Notes: generated by a model from the letters alone, not told the origin. DNA of 64,000 bases from Halanaerobacter jeridensis (GCF_016908315.1 NZ_JAFBDQ010000005.1:64001-128000), one strand, 5' to 3'; shown: positions 51,366 to 60,838, counted from the stretch's first letter. Numbers and translations are program-made.

Positions 51366-53897
51366 TTATTTAGAAACCTTTTTAGCTTCTCTTTTAGTCT
51401 TCCAACGCTTATACCACTGCTTCAATGGATTATCAAGTCCATGTGCTCCTTCTTTCCAGTCATCACTAAATAAGAATTCTAATAAGTGATAAGAAGACTT
51501 ATCAACCATGGTCATTGATTCACGACAAGCAGCACAATAAGTGACTACATCTTTATCAGTTTGATTTGCTCTTCTTGCCATTACATCAGTAGATAGGTCT
51601 TCATTAGCTAATAGCACCATACCACCAAATCCACAACAACGTGTATCTTCACGGCTGTGCTCAAATTCATCAACCTCTAAGCCTAATTCTTCAGCTATAT
51701 GACGCACACTATCATGTACTTCAGTAAAGTCACGTGTCTGACAAGAGTCATGAATAGAAATAGTCTTTCCGTTAGCAACTCCCTTTCTATCTTCAGGAAC
51801 GCCAATCTCATCTAATACTTCATATAAAGTAGTAACCTCAATATCATCAGGTGCATTATCCATAATATTGTGAGTACAATCAGGACAAGCAGTAATGATT
51901 TCAGTTGCTCCTAAATCACGTACATCTTGAATTAAACTATCAAAACGTTCATCAAATTTTTCATGTTGACCAACCATATGAGTCGGTGCTCCACAACACT
52001 TCAAGATAAATCCTGTACCTGGTAGGTTCTGTTGTAGATAATCATAAGTCTTAGCCACAACCTCAGGTGCATAAGAAGATAAACTACAGCCTGGGAAGAA
52101 GACACGTTTTGTCTCTCCAGCTTGTTTATCACCTAGCTTAGTAGTAAACAGACTAGAAAAACCAAGTGGTTGATGGAACTTAGTCACTGGATTATGTCCT
52201 TTTAATGGACCTTCTCCCTCATCTACTAATTCTTCTCTGATTTCCAAGAATATATCAGCCAATTCAAAATCATTTGGACAATAAACTGTACATGTATCAC
52301 ATAAGTTACAGAAGTAGGACATCGCTAAATTATCCACATCAGATGGATCTTCTAATAACTTCTCCATCAATTCTTTTGGATGTTCACAGTATTCATCTAA
52401 GAATTCACATTCTCCAACACAATCTTTACATTCACACTGTAAACAACGATCGGCTTCTTCTAAAGCATCTTCTTCATTAAAGCCTAATTCTACTTCATCA
52501 AAGTTATCTAATCTTTCTTCTACTGGCATCATTTCCATATCTACCCGTTCTTTACGCGGCTCATCAACATCTTTATCTAACCATGTTTCATAAGAACCTT
52601 CATGTTCACGATCAACAGTCATATCTTCATTATTTAAATAACGGTCAATAGAAGTAGCAGCTTTACGTCCATGAGCCATAGCTTCTACTGCTAATAATGG
52701 TCGCCCTGCTACATCTCCACCACTAAATACATGTTCTTTATCAGTTTGTAAGGTTAGATCGTCAGAATCTACTTTACCACCTTTATTTAACTCAACTCCT
52801 GAATGATCTTCTAAAAATTCAGATTGAGCACTCTGACCAATAGCAAAGATTACTGTATCACAATCAAGTTCCTTCAATTCACAAACATCATATTCAGGGT
52901 TAAAGTCTCCACCTTCATCAAATACTTTAGTACATTTCTTGAAAGTCATCTTTTCTACTGCATCTTCACCTTCAATTTTTAGTGGGCCCCAACCGTTGTG
53001 AACTTCCACTCCTTCTTCTTCAGCATCGACAACTTCCCATTCATGAGCCGGCATATCTTCTCTATCTTCAAGACAAGCAATATCTACATTCTCAGCTCCA
53101 ACTCTTAACACAGTTCGAGCTACATCCATAGCTACATTACCGCCACCAACTACTACTACATCTTCACCAATATCTATTTCATCATAATTTTCTAAACCTG
53201 CTTTACGTAAAATATCAACACCAGGCTTAACACCTTCTAAATCAGAGCCATCAATTGGCAGCATAACACTCTCATGAGCACCATGAGCTACAAATACTGC
53301 ATCATAGTCATTCTCTAGTTTTTCAAATGGAATATCTTCGCCAATCTCTGTATTTAGCTTAATTTCAACTCCTAATTTTTCTAAGATACTATATTCTTCA
53401 TCAATTACATCATGAGGTAGACGATAAGCTGGAATTCCTACTCGCAGCATACCACCTACTACTGGTAATTTCTCATAAATAGTCACATCATGACCTTCTT
53501 TTACTAAATCATAAGCCGCTGTTGCCCCTGCTGGACCAGATCCTATAATAGCAATCTCTTTACCAGTGTCAGGCTCAGTACTTAAATCCCAATCAGAAGG
53601 ATCATCAAACTTAGCTGCATAACGTTTTAAATTCTTAATTGATAATGCTTCTTCAACATCATTCCTTTTGCACTTTTCTTCACAAGGATGCGCACAAACT
53701 CTACCTAAAATCCCTGGAAAAGGCGTAGTCTCTCGAATTAATTCTAATGCTTCTTTTGGTTTTCCGTCTTTAATTAAATCAATATACCCCTTAGCATCAA
53801 TATGCAGCGGACAAGTAGCTACACATGCTGCTGGAGCATCCCCCATACAATCTTCTACTACTTCATTCATTTTGTCAACAAGTTGTTCAGATAACAA
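51366..53897 (-). CDS. FAD/NAD(P) flavoprotein fused to Fe-S and HdrD-like CCG domains
   Basis: 843 aa from TTG 53897, chosen for the GGGAGGGG ribosome site just upstream. Domain order: GltD-like N-terminal helical Fe-S part (AACVATCPLHIDAKGYI, CAHPCEEKCKRNDV), FAD domain (IAIIGSGPAGATAAYDLV), NAD domain (VVVVGGGNVAMDVARTVL), a Cys-rich FeS section (CLQCECKDC, then FCNLCDTCTVYCPNDFEL), and two CCG domains of heterodisulfide-reductase type (FFPGCSLSSYAPE, CCGAPTHM; DTRCCGFGGM, YCAACRESM). Such fusions link NAD(P)H to disulfide chemistry. Cytoplasmic. It precedes the TVP38 gene in an operon. Confidence 0.92.
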   Translation of the reverse strand: MLSEQLVDKMNEVVEDCMGDAPAACVATCPLHIDAKGYIDLIKDGKPKEALELIRETTPFPGILGRVCAHPCEEKCKRNDVEEALSIKNLKRYAAKFDDPSDWDLSTEPDTGKEIAIIGSGPAGATAAYDLVKEGHDVTIYEKLPVVGGMLRVGIPAYRLPHDVIDEEYSILEKLGVEIKLNTEIGEDIPFEKLENDYDAVFVAHGAHESVMLPIDGSDLEGVKPGVDILRKAGLENYDEIDIGEDVVVVGGGNVAMDVARTVLRVGAENVDIACLEDREDMPAHEWEVVDAEEEGVEVHNGWGPLKIEGEDAVEKMTFKKCTKVFDEGGDFNPEYDVCELKELDCDTVIFAIGQSAQSEFLEDHSGVELNKGGKVDSDDLTLQTDKEHVFSGGDVAGRPLLAVEAMAHGRKAATSIDRYLNNEDMTVDREHEGSYETWLDKDVDEPRKERVDMEMMPVEERLDNFDEVELGFNEEDALEEADRCLQCECKDCVGECEFLDEYCEHPKELMEKLLEDPSDVDNLAMSYFCNLCDTCTVYCPNDFELADIFLEIREELVDEGEGPLKGHNPVTKFHQPLGFSSLFTTKLGDKQAGETKRVFFPGCSLSSYAPEVVAKTYDYLQQNLPGTGFILKCCGAPTHMVGQHEKFDERFDSLIQDVRDLGATEIITACPDCTHNIMDNAPDDIEVTTLYEVLDEIGVPEDRKGVANGKTISIHDSCQTRDFTEVHDSVRHIAEELGLEVDEFEHSREDTRCCGFGGMVLLANEDLSTDVMARRANQTDKDVVTYCAACRESMTMVDKSSYHLLEFLFSDDWKEGAHGLDNPLKQWYKRWKTKREAKKVSK

Positions 53898-54280
53898 AGG
53901 AAATCCCCTCCCACTTTCATAAAATATATTTTTCACAAGTGAATTTAAAATTTTTATTCATTATTCTACTATTAATTATAACTCTTAAAACAATATTTGT
54001 CTTTATAATATTAAGCTAATTTTTGACACCTTTTTTGTAGTTTTTCCACAAAAACAACTAAAAATAGCGTTATTTTATATAATTTAACCCTCTTTTAAAA
54101 ATTGATTTGTAGTTCAGGAACTAAAACACGAGCCATCGGGCCACAAATTCTTTTTGCTGCCCATAGTCCACAACAGCTAGCTCCAAACTTTTTTAACTTT
54201 TCTTTTGACTTTGACTAGCTCACACTCCATAACTCAATACTCACCGCTTATATTACTTTTGCTTATAGCTAAAAGATCAT
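53898..54280. repeat. Intergenic region with family 2 repeats
   Basis: 54120-54262 consists of degenerate heptamer-like words: CATAGTCCACAACAGCTAGC, TAACTTTTCTTTTGACTTTGAC and CACACTCCATAACTC, similar to those at 50397-50545. The part before 54110 is AT-rich and holds the promoter of the flavoprotein gene, not further resolved. No gene seen. Confidence 0.55.
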
Positions 54281-54820
54281 TCACACCAGCCACTTCTGCA
54301 GTAATTTACTGCCTATTAAAATTCCGAGCACAATAAAAGGTAGATATAACCAACCGTTCAAGGCTAAAGAAGAAATCGCACTATACAATCCCCCAATATT
54401 GCAGCCAATAGCAATTCGAGCTCCATAGCCCATCAACCAGCCACCGCCTAAAGCTAAGAAAAATTGTTTTTTATTCTTTAGTTTTTTCCATTTGAACTGT
54501 CCAGCTAACAAAATAGCAATTAAAGCTCCAATAATAATTCCTAAATTAGAAAAAGTATATCTATCTTTCCAGGGCCGTAAATATTCATAATAGTCCCAAA
54601 CAGCCCAGGTCTGTACTTCAATACCTACAATTTCTAATAACCAAGCGCCAAAGCGAGCAAAACCTGTAGTAATCGCCCAGTATTTATTAGTTACTGCTAA
54701 ATAAATAATATTAGCTATAGCTATTAATAATCCACCAACCCAATAAGGCCAGGGTCTTACAAAAATTTTTGTTAGTATTTTTTTAATCTGTTTTGGTAAT
54801 CGTAATTTCCCATTCACCAA
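54281..54820 (-). CDS. YeeE/YedE sulfur transporter, C-terminal-type half
   Basis: 179 aa from TTG 54820 (GTG 54817 is an alternative; GAGGTGAGTTT upstream). It overlaps the TusA gene by 38 bp. Five membrane helices; the core GGWLMGYGARIAIGCNIGGLYSA carries the Cys of the family motif GxGCxxG that relays thiosulfate sulfur in TsuA. Works with the second half at 55032 to form a two-protein version of TsuA-like channels. Inner membrane. Confidence 0.85.
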   Translation of the reverse strand: MVNGKLRLPKQIKKILTKIFVRPWPYWVGGLLIAIANIIYLAVTNKYWAITTGFARFGAWLLEIVGIEVQTWAVWDYYEYLRPWKDRYTFSNLGIIIGALIAILLAGQFKWKKLKNKKQFFLALGGGWLMGYGARIAIGCNIGGLYSAISSLALNGWLYLPFIVLGILIGSKLLQKWLV

Positions 54821-55010
54821 AACTCACCTCTTCACTCTTCACTTTATAGCCCCTTTTGCGGGCCCACTCAGGAACATTAGTCATTGCACAAGTATGGTCA
54901 ACTTCTATTTTTAACTCCTCTCCTTTTTCTAATTGCTCAATTTTTTTCTCTACTTTCATTAACGGCAGAGGACATGGCTCACCGATACAGTCTAACTTAT
55001 TCATCCTCAA
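54783..55010 (-). CDS. tusA: TusA-family sulfur carrier
   Basis: 75 aa from TTG 55010, with AAGGGGG five bases upstream; an ATG two codons later is an alternative. The signature KLDCIGEPCPLPLMKVEKKI carries the CPxP sulfur-accepting Cys. The remainder matches the alpha/beta TusA fold (LKIEVDHTCAMTNVPEWARK). Located between the two YeeE halves, so it probably receives sulfur from the transporter and hands it to biosynthesis. The end overlaps the next gene by 38 bp. Confidence 0.9.
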   Translation of the reverse strand: MRMNKLDCIGEPCPLPLMKVEKKIEQLEKGEELKIEVDHTCAMTNVPEWARKRGYKVKSEEVSFGEWEITITKTD

Positions 55011-55031
55011 ATTAACCCCCTTCTTTAAAAC

Positions 55032-55682
55032 CTAACTTCTAAATTGATACTTTTCCCACCAATAAGCAAATAAATATAACATTATTAATAATCCCAATTG
55101 TAACAATAAAGCTTTTGGCCAGTTTAATATGGTAGGTAAGTGTGTTACTTCTTGCTCACCAATTAATTGATACCACCAACCTGCATCATAAGCACCATGC
55201 GTAGAACCCAAAACAAATCCAATTAAAACTATTAACTGCATTTGAAATCCTTCACCAATCCGCATCAAAGTTCCAGAAGCACAACCTCCACTAATAGCAG
55301 CGCCTAAACCAAAAATAAAGGCTCCAATTGGAATATGCCAGCCTAAAGGTACAAACCTACCAATTAGTGATAACCCTTGACTTAAACGATAGTACTGCAA
55401 TGCAGCAAAACCAAGACTACTAATCATTAAAGATAATATCAATCCCCGACTCAATTCTGTCATTCCAAATAATAAAGGATCTCTAATTGCAGCAGTAAAA
55501 CAAATTCTTGAACGCTGTAAAATAAATCCCAATGCTAATCCAAGCAACCAAGAATAAGCAAAAAGAGGAGGCAAAAACAAATATAAAACAATATAAATTA
55601 CTAATGCAATTAATAAAAATCCCCCTCCTACTTTTCTCTGTATTCCTAATCCACTGGAATTCAATCTTTTTTTATCTGCCAC
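55032..55682 (-). CDS. YeeE/YedE sulfur transporter, N-terminal-type half
   Basis: 216 aa from GTG 55682 (AAGGAG and nine bases upstream; earlier in-frame starts overlap the regulator gene). Six membrane helices; LQRSRICFTAAIRDPLLFGM and ISGGCASGTLMRIGEGFQMQ are the family motifs, each with a Cys in the sulfur path. Thiosulfate importers of this type (TsuA) act with a TusA-type carrier, which follows at 54783. Confidence 0.9.
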   Translation of the reverse strand: MADKKRLNSSGLGIQRKVGGGFLLIALVIYIVLYLFLPPLFAYSWLLGLALGFILQRSRICFTAAIRDPLLFGMTELSRGLILSLMISSLGFAALQYYRLSQGLSLIGRFVPLGWHIPIGAFIFGLGAAISGGCASGTLMRIGEGFQMQLIVLIGFVLGSTHGAYDAGWWYQLIGEQEVTHLPTILNWPKALLLQLGLLIMLYLFAYWWEKYQFRS

Positions 55683-55686
55683 AAAG

Positions 55687-56967
55687 TTACTCTCCTTCCC
55701 CGATTCTAGTAATAAATTTATTAATTTTATAAGCAATTGCTAAATTACTTCTCACTTCAAAATCATGCAAGTCCACACCCAAAATTTCTTGAATCCGGTT
55801 AATACGATAACGCATTGTATTAGGATGAATCGGCAATAAATTAGCTGATTGTTGAATGCTCCCACCAGTTTTAAGATAAACCCCTAACGTTTCAATCCAA
55901 TTTGTGTTGTTATTTTGATCATAATCAAGTAAATCTGCTAAAAATTCATCAACAAAATCAGCTAATTGTTCTTTATCTAGTTGCCACAATAATCGTAAAA
56001 CCCCTAATTCTTTATAAAAGAAAACACGTTGTTCTTGATTAGTTGCAGCTAAAAAATCTAAAGTATAAAGACCTTGTTGATAACTTTTCGAGATTTGTGA
56101 GCAGTCCTCAATAAAACATCCCGCACCAATAGAAAACTTAAGTTGATTAAACTTATTACTTAATTGTTCAGAAATGTTCTTAATATCAGATTTAATCTCA
56201 TCACTTTGTTCTTGGTAATGAATTAATAATAAAATATCGTCATCATAAGAAAAAGTAATATATTTTGTTGACAAAGTAGTTCTAATAATCCGATGCAGAC
56301 TATGAATCACTTTTTCTTCTAATTCATATTTATAAAGTGAACGTTCACCATTTTCTTTAGTCAAAGTTGCATCTGATTTAAAACTAATAATGAACATTTG
56401 ATAAGGTACAGTTAAATCCCAACCAGCTAATTCTCCCCGCTTAATAATTTCATTTTTGTCTTTAATTTTCCCCTGTAATAAATCTTCTATCAATTCATTA
56501 CTACATTTACGAGCTAAATTTTGAATCAAATTATTTTGGTGCAATTTTAAAGTTAAGGCATAAACTGCTTGCCTAATAGCTAAAAAATCCTGTTCCTGTA
56601 ATTTGTTTTCTTCCAAAATAACTAAATAACCAAAAGTTTCTTCTTCACTTTCTAACTTAATTTGCAATTCTTCTACCTCTTCTATCTTCCATTTATAAAC
56701 TACTCTTTCTAAATCAATATCATATTTATTTTTTACAACTTCCTTCTTTTCAAACTCTTTCTGATCTAAATAAGAATAAAAATCACTATCTTTATCACGC
56801 AATTCTCGAGCTAAATAAAGCACATTTTCTTTAAATTTATCAAAAATAAAAACTGAATTATTAATTTCTTCAGTCAATAAATCGCAAAGTGTTCTTAATC
56901 CTGCATCTTTAATTAAAATATCATGATACTTATCTTGTAATTTCAATACTTCATTTAATTCACTCAT
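55687..56967 (-). CDS. PucR-type transcriptional regulator
   Basis: 426 aa from ATG 56967 (AAGGGGTTTAAAGAT upstream; an ATG six codons earlier abuts its ribosome site). An N-terminal sensor of about 160 residues, then a GGDEF-like/PucR middle domain (about 165-330), and the C-terminal helix-turn-helix of the family (LGVYLKTGGSIQQSANLLPI, HPNTMRYRINRIQEILGVDL). It lies four bases from the YeeE gene and 27 bases after the nucleoside hydrolase gene, so it may control sulfur or purine use. Operators not seen. Confidence 0.9.
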   Translation of the reverse strand: MSELNEVLKLQDKYHDILIKDAGLRTLCDLLTEEINNSVFIFDKFKENVLYLARELRDKDSDFYSYLDQKEFEKKEVVKNKYDIDLERVVYKWKIEEVEELQIKLESEEETFGYLVILEENKLQEQDFLAIRQAVYALTLKLHQNNLIQNLARKCSNELIEDLLQGKIKDKNEIIKRGELAGWDLTVPYQMFIISFKSDATLTKENGERSLYKYELEEKVIHSLHRIIRTTLSTKYITFSYDDDILLLIHYQEQSDEIKSDIKNISEQLSNKFNQLKFSIGAGCFIEDCSQISKSYQQGLYTLDFLAATNQEQRVFFYKELGVLRLLWQLDKEQLADFVDEFLADLLDYDQNNNTNWIETLGVYLKTGGSIQQSANLLPIHPNTMRYRINRIQEILGVDLHDFEVRSNLAIAYKINKFITRIGEGE

Positions 56968-56994
56968 ATCTTTAAACCCCTTCATCTCCCAATC

Positions 56995-57882
56995 TTATTT
57001 TATAGCACTCCATGCTGTAAAAATCAATTCTTTAAATTGATCTAGGTCTTTAATTTCAGTCGGAATATTTATAATTCCCGGTTCCTTTATTTTATCTTTT
57101 TTATTTGCAACCTTTTCTAATTTTAATTGCCCAGTAGTTAAATATTCTACATCAGAATGAAGCTGATAATACTGTTTAGTATATAAATCAGGATGAGTAA
57201 TATGTACTGCTGGTACTAAATCCCATAAGTGAAATCCTACTTCCCCCACTAATTGTTGTCCATAATAATACCACTGCTCTATGTGCTTCGCAATGTATTG
57301 ATAGCTTTCTTCCTCTTGATTTTGTAACCACTGCCAGTCATCTGAATTAAAGAAAGCATTCAAACACATATTACCTGTAGCAACCATTACAGGTACAGGT
57401 GCTTCTAATACCAACTTAGCAGCTTCAGGGTCACAAGAAAAATTAAGTTCACCAATCTCTTTTTCACCAAAAGACAATTTTTCTGTAATCCCACCCATAA
57501 CTTTAATTTCCTTTAAATAACTAAAAAACTGAGGATCTAATTGGCAAGCAGCTTTCAAATTTGTTAAAGCACCTGTAGCTAGCAGAGTTACCTCTCCTTT
57601 ATTCTTTTTAGCTTCTTCTACTAAAAACTCAGCTGCTGCAGTATTAAAATCACCAGCATCACCAGCACCTTTAGCAAAAGGAACATCTTTTATATTTAAT
57701 TCTTCACGCATTCTCGTAATTACTTTATTTACTTCTTTTACACTTCCATTACCAAAAGTACTAGTAATCCCTACTAAATCAACATCATTACGACCTAATA
57801 AATATAATAATGTTATTCCATCATCTACATCTTTTTCAGCTAACCCCATTGTATTATCGCAATCAAATAAAACCTTTTCCAC
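56995..57882 (-). CDS. Nucleoside hydrolase (IUNH family)
   Basis: 295 aa from GTG 57882; ATG 57888 directly abuts GGAGGG and is less likely. The Asp cluster LFDCDNTMGLAEKDVDDGIT at the start (DxDNxxxD variant) holds the catalytic calcium. Further motifs LVGITSTFGNGSV, TLLATGALTNLKAA and IKVMGG; the C-terminal active-site segment is VGFHLWDLVPAVHITHPDLY. It cleaves nucleosides to ribose and base in the cytoplasm. Its position upstream of a PucR-type regulator (purine catabolism in the type member) is suggestive. Confidence 0.93.
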   Translation of the reverse strand: MEKVLFDCDNTMGLAEKDVDDGITLLYLLGRNDVDLVGITSTFGNGSVKEVNKVITRMREELNIKDVPFAKGAGDAGDFNTAAAEFLVEEAKKNKGEVTLLATGALTNLKAACQLDPQFFSYLKEIKVMGGITEKLSFGEKEIGELNFSCDPEAAKLVLEAPVPVMVATGNMCLNAFFNSDDWQWLQNQEEESYQYIAKHIEQWYYYGQQLVGEVGFHLWDLVPAVHITHPDLYTKQYYQLHSDVEYLTTGQLKLEKVANKKDKIKEPGIINIPTEIKDLDQFKELIFTAWSAIK

Positions 57883-57995
57883 AATCATCCCTCCAAATTT
57901 TAATTGACTATATTTTTATTTTCTACATAAAATACTATTTTCCTTTTTTATAAGTCAATAACTAATTAATTTCTGGTTGATAAATTCTCATAAAA

Positions 57996-58026
57996 AAACC
58001 TGTTGCCGATAAATAGCAACAGGTTT
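57996..58026 (-). terminator. Terminator after the first rhodanese gene
   Basis: 11-bp stem AAACCTGTTGC/GCAACAGGTTT, 9-nt loop; minus side continues TTTTATGAG after AGGTTT. Confidence 0.9.
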
Positions 58027-58040
58027 AAGTCATATTTTTT

Positions 58041-58952
58041 CTATTCAATTTCTAAAGATGGATCATTAGCCCAACCGACCCATGCTGCATCATAGATCTT
58101 AAGGTTTGGATACCCAATTAATTTTAAAGCAAAATAATTATAAGTAGCTCTTACAGATGTATGACAATACATTGCTATTTCTTTATCTGGAGTCACACCA
58201 TGGTTTTGATATAACTTTTTCAATTCTGATGCAGGTTTTAATAAACCATTTTCATCCGAATTTTCAGTCCATTCGATATGAATTGCTCCTGGAATGCGAC
58301 CAGCTCTATTAGCGCCACCTAAAGCTTTTTCTCCCTTATATTCAGCAGCACTTCTAGTATCAATTACTGCAAAATCTGATTGACCTAAGTTATTATTTAA
58401 TTCAGAAGTAGAAATGATCATATCTTCATTAACTTTATTCACTGTATAACTACCTTCATCTGCTCCTTCAGGTAAATGATTGACATCATAATCTTTATTC
58501 TGCCAAGCTTTGATCCCGCCATCTAGCAGTTGTACTTGTCCTTGATGGTTATATACCTGTAGCATCCACCAGACTCTTGTTGCCCATAAACCTCCACTAT
58601 GGTCATAAACAACTACGCGAGTATTATTACTAATCCCTTTTTCCTCCATTACATCTTCAAATTCTTGCGGTGGTAAAATTAATCCTTTTACATCTTCACC
58701 TTTAACTTGATTAGTTGTAGCCATTTCTCCGCCCCAAATACTAACTGCACCAGGAATATGTGCTTTAGTATAGTTCATTTTATTTGTAACATCTAAAATG
58801 GCAATATCTTCTCCAGACTCTAAATCTGAATGCAGTTCTTCAGCTGAAATTACCATCTCTGGATTAGCATAGCCTCTATCAGCAGCAACCCCTGAAAGAC
58901 TAAAACCTGCAACTAAAACAGCCACTAACATCATCAGCATAATTTTTTTCAT
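58041..58952 (-). CDS. Exported tandem rhodanese (thiosulfate sulfurtransferase, YnjE-like)
   Basis: 303 aa from ATG 58952 (GGAGGGGTTAAAA upstream). Signal peptide MKKIMLMMLVAVLVAGFSLS, so it acts outside the inner membrane. Two rhodanese domains. The first has DHSGGLWATRVWWML in place of the Cys loop and is inactive; the second has the active loop AMYCHTSVRATYN with the sulfur-accepting Cys. E. coli YnjE, beside ynjBCD, is the same kind of periplasmic multi-rhodanese. A second copy lies immediately upstream. Confidence 0.93.
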   Translation of the reverse strand: MKKIMLMMLVAVLVAGFSLSGVAADRGYANPEMVISAEELHSDLESGEDIAILDVTNKMNYTKAHIPGAVSIWGGEMATTNQVKGEDVKGLILPPQEFEDVMEEKGISNNTRVVVYDHSGGLWATRVWWMLQVYNHQGQVQLLDGGIKAWQNKDYDVNHLPEGADEGSYTVNKVNEDMIISTSELNNNLGQSDFAVIDTRSAAEYKGEKALGGANRAGRIPGAIHIEWTENSDENGLLKPASELKKLYQNHGVTPDKEIAMYCHTSVRATYNYFALKLIGYPNLKIYDAAWVGWANDPSLEIE

Positions 58953-58985
58953 TTTTAACCCCTCCAGTTTTAAAGTTTTAATTAG

Positions 58986-59015
58986 AATAAGTCCTGCAGC
59001 AAAGCAGGACTTATT
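58986..59015 (-). terminator. Hairpin between the two rhodanese genes
   Basis: Perfect 12-bp stem AATAAGTCCTGC/GCAGGACTTATT, loop 6 nt, flank CTAATTAAAA with no T-run. It may trim or partly stop the transcript rather than end it. Confidence 0.55.
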
Positions 59016-59024
59016 AAAAGCCAA

Positions 59025-60002
59025 TTACTCTTCAGTCGGATCAGTAACTGGTAAATCTTTTTTAGCACTCCATTCAATCCAAGATCCATCATAGTTTTGT
59101 ACATCTTCATAACCTAATAATTGAGTTAACACAAAAGTTGTATGAGAAGATCTTACAGCAGATTGACAATAAGGCATAATTGTCTTATCTGGAGTAACTC
59201 CTTTAGATTGATATACCTCTTTTAATTCTGCAGCCGTTTTGAAAGTACGAGGTCCTTCAGATTTACCTCCATTAACTGCTTCCTTCCATTCAATCCAAGT
59301 ACAGCTTGGAATACGACCAGATCTATCTCCTCTATCACTTCTACCCATATATTCTTTCTCAGAACGAGTATCTAAAGCTACAATACTTTCATCATCAATA
59401 GCCTTTTGTACTTCTTGGTCAGTAGCTAACCATTTATCAATTTCCATTTCGTCTCTATCAAATGTAAAGTTACCTTTTGCTAAGTCTGGAGCACTAGTAG
59501 AAGTTTCATAGCCTAAACCTTTCCAGCGCACAATTCCACCATCTAATAACTTAACATTATCATAACCATACATAGTTAAGATCCACCACATTCTAGATGC
59601 ATCATAGTCAGCACGATCATCATAAATAACAATTAAATCTCCATTATTAACTCCTTTTTCCTGCAGCATCTTTTCCATCTGCTCTGGTGTAGCTCTCATA
59701 CCACCATATTCAGCATTAGGATTTTCTTCATCACTACGATAAATTTGAATTGCTCCTGGTACATGTCCTAACTTATACTTAGCCGGATGTCTAAAGTCAA
59801 AAACTTTTACATCATCTTGTCCTTTAATCTCTTTTAATCTTTTGGCACTAATTAAAGATTCTGGATGAGCATAACCTCTTTCTTCAATTGGAACATAATT
59901 TTCACTTACATTTCCTTTCGTATTTAACTTATCGAATGCTACAAATCCACCAACAGCTAATATTAATACTACCACGATTCCTGCAATTGCTTTTTTCGAC
60001 AT
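59025..60002 (-). CDS. Exported or membrane-anchored tandem rhodanese
   Basis: 325 aa from ATG 60002 (GGAGGGGATAAG upstream). N-terminal hydrophobic segment KKAIAGIVVVLILAVGGFVAF acts as an uncleaved anchor or signal. Two rhodanese domains: the first has DDRADYDASRMWW instead of a Cys loop, the second has MPYCQSAVRSSHT with the active Cys. It shares the layout of the next gene (inactive domain first), so a tandem duplication is likely. It fits a periplasmic sulfur transfer step. Confidence 0.93.
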   Translation of the reverse strand: MSKKAIAGIVVVLILAVGGFVAFDKLNTKGNVSENYVPIEERGYAHPESLISAKRLKEIKGQDDVKVFDFRHPAKYKLGHVPGAIQIYRSDEENPNAEYGGMRATPEQMEKMLQEKGVNNGDLIVIYDDRADYDASRMWWILTMYGYDNVKLLDGGIVRWKGLGYETSTSAPDLAKGNFTFDRDEMEIDKWLATDQEVQKAIDDESIVALDTRSEKEYMGRSDRGDRSGRIPSCTWIEWKEAVNGGKSEGPRTFKTAAELKEVYQSKGVTPDKTIMPYCQSAVRSSHTTFVLTQLLGYEDVQNYDGSWIEWSAKKDLPVTDPTEE

Positions 60003-60251
60003 CTTATCCCCTCCACTTTTTTGATTTGAATATTTTTTCACAAAGTAAATAAAAAATATATCCTTAACACTAATAATCATATCCATTTTATCAGCTTTTG
60101 TCATTAGTAATAAAAAACAATTTATAATTGTGATTTTTGTAACTTTCTACAATTAGACAGAAAAATAGATGCAATTTACTTAATTAAGTCATCTTATCTT
60201 TATTAAAAAACCATAATTAACAATTATATCCTTTTTAGACTAAATGATCAT

Positions 60252-60279
60252 AAGACCGACTTTTGAAAAAGCCGGTCTT
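60252..60279 (+). terminator. Hairpin downstream of the coat-F gene
   Basis: AAGACCGACTTTT/AAAAGCCGGTCTT with one mismatch. The T-run ATTTTTTT lies on the plus side, although the nearest gene (60290) is on the minus strand. Direction therefore uncertain. Confidence 0.5.
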
Positions 60280-60289
60280 ATTTTTTTAA

Positions 60290-60838
60290 TTATGATTGAG
60301 CAGGATTTATAGAGTACCAACCTTTTTGATTCATTAATTGAAATATCTCTTGTTTATGAAGATGTTTATCATGTTGTATCTGTTCTAAAGTCTGGAAAAC
60401 TTCATTATTAGCAGCTTCTAAAATAGAAATATCATAATTCCCTGAAAGATGTTTGACCGTCATTAAGGCATCTTGTAATATTTGACGATCATCTAACCCT
60501 TCTACATCCTCAGTATTTTTAGCAGACATAGAAGTCTTTGCAATTTCCATATCAGCTTTTTTATCAGTCATTTTAATATTAGATTTACCACTTTGCTTCT
60601 TACTCTTCTGGCGGAAATCACCACTTCTTTCCTGAGCTGCTTCAATATCAAAGTTCCCATTTAAAGCATCATTTAACATTTGTACGTGCTGATCTTCTTG
60701 CTTTACTAAATCAGAAAATAAATCTCTCACCTCTTGGTCGCTAGCATTAGAAGCATAATATTTGTACTTTTGATTACAGATTTCCTCTGCAGTTAATGTG
60801 TCAGAAATTAAAGTTTTTTCTTTACTAGTTATTTGCAT
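60290..60838 (-). CDS. Coat F domain protein (spore-coat associated)
   Basis: 182 aa, ATG with CAGAGGGGGAAAAAA upstream. The Coat F/ferritin-like domain covers the N-terminus (ITSKEKTLISDTLTAEEICNQKYKYYASNASDQEV, helical) and returns at LDDRQILQDALMTVKHLSGNYD. Between them is a Lys/Ser-rich linker. Members are small proteins of the spore coat or of sporulation stages. It supports an endospore-forming host. Single gene. Confidence 0.85.
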   Translation of the reverse strand: MQITSKEKTLISDTLTAEEICNQKYKYYASNASDQEVRDLFSDLVKQEDQHVQMLNDALNGNFDIEAAQERSGDFRQKSKKQSGKSNIKMTDKKADMEIAKTSMSAKNTEDVEGLDDRQILQDALMTVKHLSGNYDISILEAANNEVFQTLEQIQHDKHLHKQEIFQLMNQKGWYSINPAQS

